From CAXXOK01 sp964497495 (lineage in GTDB: Bacteria; Bacillota; Clostridia; Christensenellales; Aristaeellaceae), in the NCBI GenBank assembly GCA_964497495.1, contig CAZCCZ010000014.1, positions 1 to 64,000 of the forward strand: a stretch of DNA of 64,000 bases. The letters are read 5' to 3'. Made by a program: the position numbers and the translations under genes. Below, in pieces: positions 14,093 through 22,614 of the stretch; the stretch's first letter is position 1, and every line of letters begins with the position of its first letter. The notes below the pieces were generated by a model. It was not told where the DNA came from. It searched no databases and worked only from the letters and a program-made list of their open reading frames with translations.

Positions 14093-15538
14093 ATGGCAAA
14101 GACAATTGTGGAATGGGGAAAATCGGTGGCTTTGAAACGCGTGCTTCGCTACGTCAACAAAGATTTCGACCGGAACGGCACCAAGGTGCTCAACTGGTTG
14201 ATTCTTCACGACCGCGGCGGCGGCGTTTCGCACGAGGCCCGGCTGGTGAAGGACGCGATCGCCGACCCGGGCAACAATTGGTCGAAGCTCTTGCGGAGCC
14301 TCTGGACGGATATCGACGACGGCCAGCGCCTTCGCCTGTTCGAGAATTTCGTGATCAACGGCAGCATGATCGGCACGCCGCGTCAGCGCCGGTACAGCGA
14401 GAAATATCACTGCAACGTGCCCTGGGCAGTGCTGATGGACCCCACCAGCGCGTGTAACCTGCACTGCGTGGGCTGCTGGGCGGCCGAATACGGCGGCAAG
14501 CTCAACATGAGCCTGGAGCAGCTGGACGACATCGTGAAGCAGGCCACCAAGATGGGCACCTACTTCTTCATCTACTCCGGCGGCGAACCGCTGGTGCGCA
14601 AGAAGGACATCATCACGCTTTGCGAGCGGCACCCGGACTGCGCGTTCCTCTCCTTCACCAACGGCACGCTGATCGACGAGGCCTTTACCGACGAAATGCT
14701 GCGCGTCAAGAACTTCGTGCCCGCCATCAGCGTGGAGGGCTTTTCCGAGGCTACGGACAGCCGCCGCGGCGAGGGCACCTACGATAAAGTGGTTAAGGCC
14801 ATGGAGTTGCTGAAACGCAAGAAGCTCGCCTTCGGCGTAAGCTGTTGCTATACCTCCCACAATGCCGACGAGATCGGCAGCGAGGCCTACTTCGACGAAA
14901 TGATCCGCCTGGGCGCGAAGTTCATGTGGCTGTTCACCTATATCCCCATCGGCAAGGACGCCGTGCCGGAACTGCTGGCCACGGCCGAGCAGCGGGAGTT
15001 CATGTACCACCAGATTCGCGCCTTCCGCAACACCAAATCGATCTTCACCATGGACTTCTGGAACGACGGCGAATACGCCGACGGCTGTATCGCGGGCGGC
15101 CGCCGCTACCTGCACATCAACGCCAACGGGGATATCGAACCCTGCGCCTTTATCCATTACAGCGATTCCAACATCGCCAGCAAAACGCTTTTACAGGCGT
15201 ACCAGAGCCCGCTGTTCATGCAGTATTACGAAAACCAGCCCTTCAACGACAATATGCTGCGTCCATGCCCGCTTCTGGACAACTACGGCAAGCTTGCCGA
15301 AATGGTGGAAGCCTGCGGCGCGAAATCCACCGACATGGAAAGCCCGGAGGAGGCACGCGCGCTGTGCAGCAAGTGCAAGGCCTGCTCCGAACGCTGGGCA
15401 CCCGTATCGGAGAGGCTTTGGGAAACCAGCGGCGGCCCCGAACGGTGGGAGAAAAAGAAGAAAATCAACGCGGGCAAGCAGCGCCGGTACGCCCGGGAAG
15501 CCCACGCCACGGTGGACCGGATTCGCCCCACGCTGTAA
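14093..15538 (+). CDS. Radical SAM/SPASM-type iron-sulfur protein
   Basis: A 481-residue protein. A long N-terminal region (1-110) precedes the radical SAM core, whose CxxxCxxC motif is C121-NLH-C125-VG-C128 for the SAM-binding 4Fe-4S cluster; YSGGEPL (about 158-164) is the SAM-contacting GGE motif. The C-terminal part has a SPASM-like cysteine set (GCIAGGR, NANGDIEPCAF, RPCPLL, ALCSKCKAC) for auxiliary clusters. Such proteins modify peptides, cofactors or sugars; nothing here identifies the substrate and there is no precursor-peptide gene nearby. AAGGAGG precedes the ATG at 14093. It is first in an operon with a cluster-less paralogue and a TetR regulator. Function unknown beyond the enzyme class. 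Confidence 0.85.
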   Translation: MAKTIVEWGKSVALKRVLRYVNKDFDRNGTKVLNWLILHDRGGGVSHEARLVKDAIADPGNNWSKLLRSLWTDIDDGQRLRLFENFVINGSMIGTPRQRRYSEKYHCNVPWAVLMDPTSACNLHCVGCWAAEYGGKLNMSLEQLDDIVKQATKMGTYFFIYSGGEPLVRKKDIITLCERHPDCAFLSFTNGTLIDEAFTDEMLRVKNFVPAISVEGFSEATDSRRGEGTYDKVVKAMELLKRKKLAFGVSCCYTSHNADEIGSEAYFDEMIRLGAKFMWLFTYIPIGKDAVPELLATAEQREFMYHQIRAFRNTKSIFTMDFWNDGEYADGCIAGGRRYLHINANGDIEPCAFIHYSDSNIASKTLLQAYQSPLFMQYYENQPFNDNMLRPCPLLDNYGKLAEMVEACGAKSTDMESPEEARALCSKCKACSERWAPVSERLWETSGGPERWEKKKKINAGKQRRYAREAHATVDRIRPTL

Positions 15539-15599
15539 CGGAACCGGCGTCTGACCGCAGATATCCCCGCAGGACGAAGTTACGTTACCGGAGGCCAAT

Positions 15600-16625
15600 A
15601 TGGATAATCAGCCCGTCATCAGAGCGGCGATCCTCAACGCGGTCAGCAAGGGCATCCGCGATATCCGCCGTGACCCCAACCGAAGCATCCGCAGGCTGGT
15701 GGATTTGGGTATGCAGTTCGGCCGGGGACGGTATCAGCAAACGTTTTTCACCGACGCGCATAAAACCCTGAAGAAGCGGGACAGCGCTTATTACGCCCTC
15801 GTAACCTCGCTGATTCGCAACGCCGATCCCAAAACGCTGGAAACCCTCGGTTTCAACGTCGGCTATATGAGCTGGACGATGGGCGCGAAGGTGATCCGCG
15901 CGTATGAGAAAAGAGAAGGCGTCAACGTCCCCTGGACGGTGCTCGTGGATCTGGGCAGGCCCGCCGGACGTACGCCGGATCTGGCAGCGCTGGTGGAGCA
16001 GGGGCAAAAGCTTGGTATCTATACCTATTTCCTGTTCGCGGGCGAGCAGACCGCCGATCTGGATTCGGTGCTTCAGACGGCGGAGCGCTTTTCCGGCAGC
16101 GCGTTTTTCCTGCTTTCCACCGACGGCGCGATGAACGCGCGCCTGGCAGCGAGCGACGCGCTGCTTTGCAACACGCTCGTCGTGCCCCGCGGCGGAGACC
16201 CTTCCTGCCCGGAAATCGGCGGCGTGTTGGCGAAAAAAAAGAGGATGTTCGGTTTGAACTGCGAATATAACGCAGTAAACGCGGACACGCTGCTTTCGGA
16301 CGCATTCCTGCAAAACGTGGTGGAGCAGGGCTACCCCTTCCTGTTCTTAATATCCTCCGGCGACTGCGACGAGGAAACGCGCGCGCGCGTTAACGCGAAG
16401 GTGCTGGCGATACGCGGCGACGGCCGTTATCCCCTGTTCCCCATCGACCTGTATAACGATCTTCAGCAGGTGGACCACATTATTTCGGACGAGCAGTGTA
16501 TGCTCGTGCTCGGCGCGGACGGCTCGGTGCTCTATCCCGCGGGAACGGATGCTCCGGCCTTCGGGGAGCGAACGCTGGAGGAACTGATCCGGCTGACGAT
16601 GCCGCGCGTCCGTCATCATCGGTAA
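15600..16625 (+). CDS. Degenerate paralogue of the radical SAM protein, lacking the cluster cysteines
   Basis: A 341-residue protein that aligns by eye with the gene upstream along the core. VNVPWTVLVDLGRPAG (about residues 108-123) corresponds to CNVPWAVLMDPTSACNLHC, but the three cysteines are gone. TYFLFAGEQ replaces YFFIYSGGEP, and GADGSVLYPAG replaces the SPASM segment NANGDIEPCA. Thus both the SAM-cluster motif and the auxiliary-cluster site are lost while the fold pattern remains. It is open over its full length with a good ribosome binding site (GGAGG) and sits between the active enzyme and the regulator, so it looks maintained rather than decaying. A scaffold or substrate-binding partner is my inference; no known function. 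Confidence 0.7.
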   Translation: MDNQPVIRAAILNAVSKGIRDIRRDPNRSIRRLVDLGMQFGRGRYQQTFFTDAHKTLKKRDSAYYALVTSLIRNADPKTLETLGFNVGYMSWTMGAKVIRAYEKREGVNVPWTVLVDLGRPAGRTPDLAALVEQGQKLGIYTYFLFAGEQTADLDSVLQTAERFSGSAFFLLSTDGAMNARLAASDALLCNTLVVPRGGDPSCPEIGGVLAKKKRMFGLNCEYNAVNADTLLSDAFLQNVVEQGYPFLFLISSGDCDEETRARVNAKVLAIRGDGRYPLFPIDLYNDLQQVDHIISDEQCMLVLGADGSVLYPAGTDAPAFGERTLEELIRLTMPRVRHHR

Positions 16626-16640
16626 AGGAGGCGGCGCACC

Positions 16641-17189
16641 GTGCCCGAAGCGAATATCACCAAACGGGCGCTGGGCGCCTCCCTGAAATCCCTGATGCAG
16701 ACGAAGCCTTTCCACAAAATCAGCGTCGGGGAAATCTGCGAGCATTGCGGCATGCACCGCAAGAGCTTCTATTATCATTTTCAGGATAAATACGATCTGC
16801 TCAACTGGGTGTTTTACAGCGAGTTCATGCAATTGCTGGATACCACGGCCCAAACGGAGCTGTGGAGCTACATGCGCCGCGTGTGCGCGTATTTCGCCGA
16901 AAACCGGGCGTTTTACCTCAACGCTTTCGCTATCGACGGACAGAACGCCTTCGCCGATACCTTCAACGAAACGCTGGAAGCGATTCTGAGCGCATACCTG
17001 CATCAGGAAATCCGGGACGACGACTTCCGGGAATTTTACTGCAATTTCTACAGCGACGCTTTCCGCTGTTCCATCGTACGGTGGCTGCGCGAGCGTAAGC
17101 CCCGGAGCGCGGACGACTTCGTGGACCTGTGTCGCCGCAGCGTGGATTGCGCCATCGCGCGCGCGGCCAAATACGCGCAGGAAGAATAA
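16641..17189 (+). CDS. TetR/AcrR-family transcriptional regulator
   Basis: 182 residues. The N-terminal helix-turn-helix reads TKRALGASLKSLMQTKPFHKISVGEICEHCGMHRKSFYYHF (two halves, about residues 8-48), and the FYYHFQDKYDL ending is typical of TetR proteins of the DhaS/TetR_C_7 type. The rest is an all-helical ligand domain. The start is GTG at 16641 with AAAGGAGG. It lies 15 bases after the cluster-less radical SAM paralogue and is the last gene before a strong terminator. I expect it to control its own operon through the palindrome near 13953. Confidence 0.85.
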   Translation: MPEANITKRALGASLKSLMQTKPFHKISVGEICEHCGMHRKSFYYHFQDKYDLLNWVFYSEFMQLLDTTAQTELWSYMRRVCAYFAENRAFYLNAFAIDGQNAFADTFNETLEAILSAYLHQEIRDDDFREFYCNFYSDAFRCSIVRWLRERKPRSADDFVDLCRRSVDCAIARAAKYAQEE

Positions 17190-17223
17190 GAAAACAGCCG
17201 GGCCGGAACCCCCGCGCCCGTCC

Positions 17224-17272
17224 GAGACAAACGATGACCCCGCTGGATTTTGGCGGGGTCATCGTTTGTCTC
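17224..17272. terminator. Bidirectional terminator between convergent genes
   Basis: A perfect 20-bp stem: GAGACAAACGATGACCCCGC (17224-17243) and its complement at 17253-17272, around a 9-base loop. It separates the TetR gene from the transketolase gene on the other strand. Confidence 0.8.
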
Positions 17273-17281
17273 GCGCTTTCC

Positions 17282-18217
17282 TTACGCCCTGCCTTCCAGC
17301 ACGGCCTGCGCCTTATCGGCGACGCTTTGCCCGTCCAGCCCGTAAAAGGCTTCCAAATAGGCCTGGTTGCCTACGATGGAGCTGTACCGGTCATTCATGC
17401 CGATACGCACCACGCGGGCGCGACGTCCGGGAAACCCGCACACCGCTTCGCATACCGCCCCGCCGAGGCCGCCGATGACCGTATGCTCTTCCAGCGTGAA
17501 CAGCACGGGCACGGTTTCGCACAGGGTTTGCAGGTAAGCTTCGTCCATGGGCTTGACCGTGGGGAAACTCGCCACGCCAACGCTGTACCCGCGTTGGGCA
17601 AGCAGTTTCTGCGCTTCCACGGCGCCGGCCAGTATGCTTCCGGCGGTCAGAATATAGGCGTCCTTCCCTTCGCAGTACGGGACCGCTTTACCGGTTTCGT
17701 AGCCGCGCAGCTTTTCGAGGTCGTGGAACACGGGTTCGCCGCCGCGCCCGATGCGCAGGTAGGCCACGCCCGGCTCGGTCAGGAACCGCGCCATGACCGC
17801 TTCGGTTTCCACGCTGTCCGCGGGCGCGTACACGGTGACGCCCGGCAGGATCCGGAGCGCGCTCATGTCCTCCGTGGCGTGGTGGGTCATCCCAAGGGTT
17901 CCGTAGGTAAAACCCGCGCCGACGCAGACAATTTTCACGTTCACCTCGTGGTAGGCGCAGCAGTTGCGTATCTGCTCCAGGCACCGGAGGGTGGGAAAAT
18001 TGCCGATGGAATACACCACGACGGTCTTGCCTTCCAGCGCCATGCCGGCGGCCATGCTCATCATCGCCTGCTCGGAAATGCCCGCGTTGATGAACTGGGC
18101 GGGAAACTCCTTAATAAAAGGGAACAGCACGCCGAAACCCAGGTCGCCCGTGATGAGCACGAGGTCTTTATTCCTGCGGGCCTCCTCCGCCAGGCAGCGG
18201 GTAAAGGTATCTCTCAC
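17282..18217 (-). CDS. Transketolase, C-terminal (pyrimidine-binding and C) subunit
   Basis: 311 residues covering the Pyr and C-terminal domains of transketolase. MRDTFTRCLAEEARRN opens the pyrimidine-binding domain, with DLGFGV and GISEQAMMSMAAGMA (the glutamate there activates the TPP cofactor of the partner subunit). The C-terminal domain contains LEEHTVIGGLGGAV. It starts at GTG 18217, overlapping the stop of the N-terminal subunit by four bases, so the two halves are translated together and should form one enzyme. It moves two-carbon units in the pentose phosphate pathway. Related split enzymes also serve in sugar-side-chain synthesis, which the adjacent sugar transferase would allow. 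Confidence 0.9.
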   Translation of the reverse strand: MRDTFTRCLAEEARRNKDLVLITGDLGFGVLFPFIKEFPAQFINAGISEQAMMSMAAGMALEGKTVVVYSIGNFPTLRCLEQIRNCCAYHEVNVKIVCVGAGFTYGTLGMTHHATEDMSALRILPGVTVYAPADSVETEAVMARFLTEPGVAYLRIGRGGEPVFHDLEKLRGYETGKAVPYCEGKDAYILTAGSILAGAVEAQKLLAQRGYSVGVASFPTVKPMDEAYLQTLCETVPVLFTLEEHTVIGGLGGAVCEAVCGFPGRRARVVRIGMNDRYSSIVGNQAYLEAFYGLDGQSVADKAQAVLEGRA

Positions 18218-19041
18218 GGTTTGTGCGCCTCCAGTTCCGCCAGCGCCGCGTCATATTCTTCGCCGCGCGCGGTGCGGTAATGCCACAGCACGTCGTTTTC
18301 CATAAAGCTGACGCCCTTCCCCTTCACGGTGTCTGCGATCACCACGACGGGCTTGCCCTTGCCGAACGCGGCTTTCGCCTCGTCGTAGGCGGCGTGCAGG
18401 GCGGCGTGGTCGTGCCCGTCGATGCGGATCACGTGCCAGCCGAAGCTCGCCCATTTCCCGTCCAGCGGTTCCAGCTTGATGGTGTTCTCCACGCTGGTCA
18501 GGGACTGGATTTTGTTAAAGTCCACCGTAACGATGAAGTTGTCCAGCCGATACTGGTTGGCGATCAGCGCGGTTTCCCACACGGCCCCCTCGTCGCATTC
18601 GCCGTCCCCGATGATGCAGTATACGCGGTGGGTTTCACCGTTCAGTTTGGCGGCCATCGCCATACCCATGGCCATGGGCAGCCCCTGCCCCAGCGAGCCG
18701 GTGCTGGCTTCCACGCCCGGCACGCCCTTGTGGCTCACGTGCCCGCTGAGCCTGCTGCCGTTCTGGCAGTGCGTTTCCAGCTCGCTGACGGGAAAATAGC
18801 CGCACTCGGCCAGCGCCGCGTAGATGCCCGCGCCCGCGTGGCCCTTGCTTAAAACCAGGCGGTCGCGCCCCGGCCATTTCGGGTTCTTCGGGTCGTGGTT
18901 CATCACGTCCGCGTACAGCACCGCCACGATGTCCGCCATGGAAAAAATACTGCCGATATGCGCGGTGCCGCCGCGGCTGGTCATATCCAGCGCGTGACGG
19001 CGCACCTTGTAGGCGAGGCTTCTGCTTTTCTCGTAGCTCAT
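18214..19041 (-). CDS. Transketolase, N-terminal (TPP-binding) subunit
   Basis: 275 residues. The TPP/magnesium motif is GDGECDEGAVWETALIAN (about residues 147-164), preceded by SGHVSHKGVPGVEASTGSLGQG, the substrate-side signature of transketolase N-terminal subunits, and by KGHAGAGIYA. The reading frame continues upstream, but MSYEKSRSLA at 19041 with AAAGGAGCG ahead is the natural start. It lies 58 bases downstream of the sugar-phosphate transferase gene, and its stop overlaps the start of the C-terminal subunit. Confidence 0.9.
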   Translation of the reverse strand: MSYEKSRSLAYKVRRHALDMTSRGGTAHIGSIFSMADIVAVLYADVMNHDPKNPKWPGRDRLVLSKGHAGAGIYAALAECGYFPVSELETHCQNGSRLSGHVSHKGVPGVEASTGSLGQGLPMAMGMAMAAKLNGETHRVYCIIGDGECDEGAVWETALIANQYRLDNFIVTVDFNKIQSLTSVENTIKLEPLDGKWASFGWHVIRIDGHDHAALHAAYDEAKAAFGKGKPVVVIADTVKGKGVSFMENDVLWHYRTARGEEYDAALAELEAHKP

Positions 19042-19099
19042 GAAAGGAACGCTCCTTTGCCGGCAGCCGCGCAGGAAAGCGCGCGGCGCGAGCCGGAAA

Positions 19100-19807
19100 T
19101 CAATGCGTTTCGGGGGCACGGCTAAACAGCCTGCCCAGCACGCAGGCGACGGTTTGAAAGAGCAGCACCCCGTCCAGCCCGAAGGACTGCCGCCGGGCGT
19201 ACGCCACGCGCATACGGTTCTTCTCTTCCAAAATGTCGCGCTCGTACGCGCCCTCCGGATCGTCGTGCCCCACCTTCTCATCCAGGCTGATGAGCCGGAT
19301 GGAGCTCGGGTCGCTGATGCCCGGTCGTACCCAGAGGATGCATTGCTGCGTTTCGTCGTACCGCGCGGTATATTTCAGAAGCTCCGGCCTGGGGCCGATG
19401 AAGCTCATATCCCCTTTAAAGACGTTGAACAGCTGAGGAAGCTCGTCCATCTTCGTGCGTCTCAGCGCGCGCCCCACGCGGGTGACCCGCGGATCGTCCA
19501 GCGCGGTGGTGCCGCCCTGCCGGTCCGCGCCCACGACCATCGTGCGGAATTTGAGGATGTGAAACGGCCGGTTATGGTAACCGCCCCGGGGCGCCCGGTA
19601 CAGCACGGGGCCGGGGGACGACAGCCGCACGGCCAGCGCGATGGGCAGCATGACGAGCAGGCCGGGTATCAACAGCACGAGCGCCAGTGCCAGATCGATG
19701 ATCCGCTTGATCACTTTGCTGTAAAAAGGGTGGCTCAGCCTGCCGTTCCAGTACGGGAGTTCCTCCGCCGGCGCGCCGGTCTGCGCGTCCCGCTCCTGCG
19801 ACCGCAT
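19100..19807 (-). CDS. Bacterial sugar transferase (polyprenyl-phosphate sugar-1-phosphate transferase)
   Basis: 235 residues. One N-terminal transmembrane helix (about 37-60, LALALVLLIPGLLVMLPIAL) precedes the cytosolic catalytic domain. Conserved blocks are SPGPVLYRAPRGG, FHILKFRTM, DPRVTRVGRALRRTKMDELPQL and GDMSFIGPRPEL. This family starts surface-glycan repeat units by moving a sugar-1-phosphate from a UDP-sugar to undecaprenyl phosphate. GGAGG precedes the ATG. It may act on UDP-sugars of the kind made by the wbp genes at the left end, though about 17 kb separate them. The tail diverges from the family consensus after RPGISDP. Confidence 0.9.
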   Translation of the reverse strand: MRSQERDAQTGAPAEELPYWNGRLSHPFYSKVIKRIIDLALALVLLIPGLLVMLPIALAVRLSSPGPVLYRAPRGGYHNRPFHILKFRTMVVGADRQGGTTALDDPRVTRVGRALRRTKMDELPQLFNVFKGDMSFIGPRPELLKYTARYDETQQCILWVRPGISDPSSIRLISLDEKVGHDDPEGAYERDILEEKNRMRVAYARRQSFGLDGVLLFQTVACVLGRLFSRAPETH

Positions 19808-20005
19808 CCACGGATACCTCCCATAAGCAACAGTCCCCGACGTTAGTTTTTAGAATAGCACACGCCCATGCAGAAGTCAAACGGTTCCCCCGCTTTGTTT
19901 ACGTCCGGCGGGTTCCCGTTCCCGGCGCATCGGGCCGCGGCGAAGGCGCCGAAGCCCGGCTTATCGCTTTTCCGGCCGCCGGAGCGAACCGATCCCGGCG
20001 CGTGA

Positions 20006-20047
20006 AACCGGCCCCCTCCGGGGCGCAAAGCCCGCGGAGGGGGCCGG
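20006..20047 (-). terminator. Terminator of uvrB
   Basis: ACCGGCCCCCTCCG and its complement CGGAGGGGGCCGGT form a 14-bp stem just beyond the uvrB stop on the minus strand, followed there by TTTCACGC. The rest of 19808-20053 shows no gene. Confidence 0.65.
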
Positions 20048-20053
20048 TCCGTA

Positions 20054-22066
20054 TTACCGGTGCGGCTTCTTGAGCCTGCGCCGCCGCTTCACCTGCGGCT
20101 TTTGCACGTTCCGGCTCTCGCCCTTCAGGTTGAAAAGCTCGTCCCGCAGTTTGGCGGCCTTCTCGAAGTCCAGCGATTTGGCCGCGGAAAGCATCTGATC
20201 CTCGATGCTTTTCAGCAGTTCCTGCTTTTCTTCCTCGCTCATGCCCTCCTGCCCGCCGGCACTGAAATCGTTGGTGATCTTCAACAGCGCCTGCACCGTG
20301 CTCTTAACGCTCTGCGGGGTGATGCCGTTAAGGCGGTTGTAGGCTTCCTGCAGGTTGCGGCGGCGGTTGGTCTCGTTGACGGCGTTCATCATGCTGTCCG
20401 TCAGCGTGTCCCCGTAAAGGATCACGCGGCCTTCCACGTTGCGCGCGGCGCGCCCGATGGTCTGGATCAGCGAGGTCTGGCTGCGCAGGAAACCTTCCTT
20501 GTCCGCGTCCAGAATCGCCACCAGGCTCACCTCCGGCATGTCCAGCCCCTCGCGCAGAAGGTTGATGCCCACCAGCACGTCGAACTCACCCAGCCGCAGG
20601 TCGCGGATCAGCTCCGTGCGTTCCATGGTCTGGATGTCGCTGTGCAGGTACCTTACGCGGATGCCGAGGTTTTTCAGGTAGTCCGTCAGGCTTTCGGCCA
20701 TGCGCTTGGTCAGCGTCGTTACCAGCACCCGGTCGCCCTTTTCCACCGTCCGGTTGATCTCCCCCACCAGATCGTCCACCTGCCCGGTAGCGGGCTTCAG
20801 CTGAATCAGCGGGTCCAGAAGCCCTGTGGGGCGGATGATCTGCTCCACCACGTTCTGCGCGATGCCCAGTTCGTACTCCCCGGGCGTGGCGCTGACGTAG
20901 ATGGTCTGGTTCTGGCGCTCCCGGAACTCCGAAAACACCAGCGGACGGTTGTCGAACGCGGAGGGCAGGCGGAAGCCGTAGTCCACCAGTTCCTTCTTGC
21001 GGGCGCGGTCGCCGTTGAACATGCCGCGTATCTGCGGCACGCTCACGTGGCATTCGTCGATGAACATCAGAAAGTCCTTGGGAAAGTAGCTAAGCAGGCT
21101 GTAGGGCGCATCGCCGGGCTTGCGGCCGTCGAAATAGCGACTGTAGTTCTCGATGCCCGTGCAAAAACCGATCTGCCGCATCATCTCGATGTCGTACTGC
21201 GTGCGCTGGCGAAGCCGCATGGCGTACAGCGGCTGGCCTTCGTCCTTCAACTCCTGCACGCGCTTCTCCATATCCGCTTCGATCACGGAAAGCTGCGCGT
21301 TCATCTTCTCCCGATCCATGGCGTAGTGCGTGGCGGGGAACACCAGCGCGTGTTCCAGCGTGCTGGTCGCGTTGCCCGTCACCACTTCCACCTCGCGGAT
21401 ACGCTCGATCTCGTCGCCGAAAAACTCCACGCGCAGGGCGTGCTCCCGCTCGTTGGCGGGGATGATCTCCAGCACGTCCCCGCGCACGCGGAAGCTGCCG
21501 CGCGTAAACTCGAAATCGTTGCGCGTGTACTGAATCTCCACCAGCCGGTCGATCAGCTCGTCCCGCCCGATCTTCATGCCGGGGCGCATGCTCACCATCA
21601 TGCCCTCGTACTCGGCGGGGTCCCCCATCGAATAGATGCAGCTGACGCTCGCCACGATGATCACATCGCTGCGCTCCCGCACGGCGGCCGTGGCGCTGTG
21701 GCGCAGACGGTCGATCTCCTCGTTGACGGAGGTTTCCTTTTCGATGTAGGTGTCGGTGGAGGCGATGTAGGCCTCCGGCTGGTAGTAATCGTAATAGCTT
21801 ACGAAGTACTCCACGGCGCTGTCCGGGAAGAAGGCGCGGAATTCGCTGCAAAGCTGCGCGGCCAGCGTTTTGTTGTGGGCGATCACCAGCGTGGGCTTCT
21901 GCACCCGCTCGATGATGGACGCCATCGTAAACGTCTTGCCGCTGCCGGTGACGCCCAGCAGCACCTGGTCTTTCAGCCCGTTCTTCACGCCGTCGGCGAG
22001 GCTCGTGATGGCCGCGGGTTGGTCGCCGTTGGCCTGATAGGGTGATTTGAGCACGAAACGGTTCAT
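20054..22066 (-). CDS. uvrB: Excinuclease ABC subunit B
   Basis: 670 residues, full length. UvrB loads onto damaged DNA from UvrA and directs UvrC incision in nucleotide excision repair. Walker A is GVTGSGKT (residues 38-45). The beta-hairpin that inserts between strands contains YYDYYQPEAYIASTDTY (about 92-108). Helicase motifs include DECH at about 335 and QTIGRAARN near 540, and the C-terminal UVR motif (about 628-662) binds UvrC. GGAGGAG precedes the ATG at 22066; a longer frame exists upstream but has no better start. The C-terminus ends in a basic tail, KRRRRLKKPHR. It has its own promoter with a palindrome that may be a LexA site. Confidence 0.97.
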   Translation of the reverse strand: MNRFVLKSPYQANGDQPAAITSLADGVKNGLKDQVLLGVTGSGKTFTMASIIERVQKPTLVIAHNKTLAAQLCSEFRAFFPDSAVEYFVSYYDYYQPEAYIASTDTYIEKETSVNEEIDRLRHSATAAVRERSDVIIVASVSCIYSMGDPAEYEGMMVSMRPGMKIGRDELIDRLVEIQYTRNDFEFTRGSFRVRGDVLEIIPANEREHALRVEFFGDEIERIREVEVVTGNATSTLEHALVFPATHYAMDREKMNAQLSVIEADMEKRVQELKDEGQPLYAMRLRQRTQYDIEMMRQIGFCTGIENYSRYFDGRKPGDAPYSLLSYFPKDFLMFIDECHVSVPQIRGMFNGDRARKKELVDYGFRLPSAFDNRPLVFSEFRERQNQTIYVSATPGEYELGIAQNVVEQIIRPTGLLDPLIQLKPATGQVDDLVGEINRTVEKGDRVLVTTLTKRMAESLTDYLKNLGIRVRYLHSDIQTMERTELIRDLRLGEFDVLVGINLLREGLDMPEVSLVAILDADKEGFLRSQTSLIQTIGRAARNVEGRVILYGDTLTDSMMNAVNETNRRRNLQEAYNRLNGITPQSVKSTVQALLKITNDFSAGGQEGMSEEEKQELLKSIEDQMLSAAKSLDFEKAAKLRDELFNLKGESRNVQKPQVKRRRRLKKPHR

Positions 22067-22096
22067 GGCGTTCTCCTCCGGTTCAGGTTTCGTCCT

Positions 22097-22146
22097 ATTA
22101 TAGCACAACCGGGCCGGAATGCAAACAAGCGTTTGTATTCCGGCCC
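22097..22146 (-). promoter_or_regulatory. uvrB promoter overlapped by a 36-base inverted repeat (LexA-like core)
   Basis: On the minus strand TTTGCA (22120-22125), 17 bases, TATAAT (22097-22102). An inverted repeat at 22111-22146 (GGGCCGGAAT outer arms, CAAAC/GTTTG inner arms around four bases) overlaps the spacer and -35. The inner CAAACGCTTGTTTG resembles the Gram-positive LexA consensus at 12 of 14 positions. The outer arms may also terminate transcription from the gene upstream. Confidence 0.5.
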
Positions 22147-22182
22147 GGAATCCGAGAAACGCGCCAAAACCCTGAGAAGGGC

Positions 22183-22596
22183 CTACGCCTTCTGCGTAAA
22201 GCTGTTATGGCACCGGCCGCACGTGACCGTCACCACACCCGCGCGGCGCGGGAGCTTCAGCCACGCGTGGCAGTTGGGGCACCGGAAATACTTGAACTGC
22301 CTGCGGTTTTTAAACCGGTTGCGCGCCTGCCGGGAACCGGTGGACAGGCCGCTGGTAAAGGCGAGGTAGCGGCGGTTCTCGTCCGCGCGCTTGCGCTCGT
22401 TACGGGAAAACACGCGAAACAGCGTGTACACGTACACCGCCATCGACAGCAGGCCTAAAATGCCGGATTTCAAGACTGCCGAAAGCACGTAGATAATCAG
22501 GCCGCCCCAGACGAGCGCCATGGAAAGCTTGTCCACGCCGTGGCGACCCGCCATAAAGGAACGGAAAGTCTGTTTGATCTTCTGCCAAAAGGACAT
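22183..22596 (-). CDS. Small membrane protein with C-terminal zinc ribbon
   Basis: 137 residues. Two adjacent hydrophobic segments (about 25-42 and 45-62) span the membrane, then a very basic stretch (SRNERKRADENRRY and RQARNRFKNRRQFKY), then a rubredoxin-like knuckle pair CPNCHAWL and CGRCHNSF at 104-133 that should bind zinc. I do not recognise a named family. It is the last gene of an operon with dnaK, a DUF5685 gene and a J-domain gene, 18 bases after the latter, which suggests a part in the same chaperone module. GGAGG precedes the ATG. Confidence 0.7.
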   Translation of the reverse strand: MSFWQKIKQTFRSFMAGRHGVDKLSMALVWGGLIIYVLSAVLKSGILGLLSMAVYVYTLFRVFSRNERKRADENRRYLAFTSGLSTGSRQARNRFKNRRQFKYFRCPNCHAWLKLPRRAGVVTVTCGRCHNSFTQKA

Positions 22597-22614
22597 GCGG
22601 TTTCCTCCTTACGT

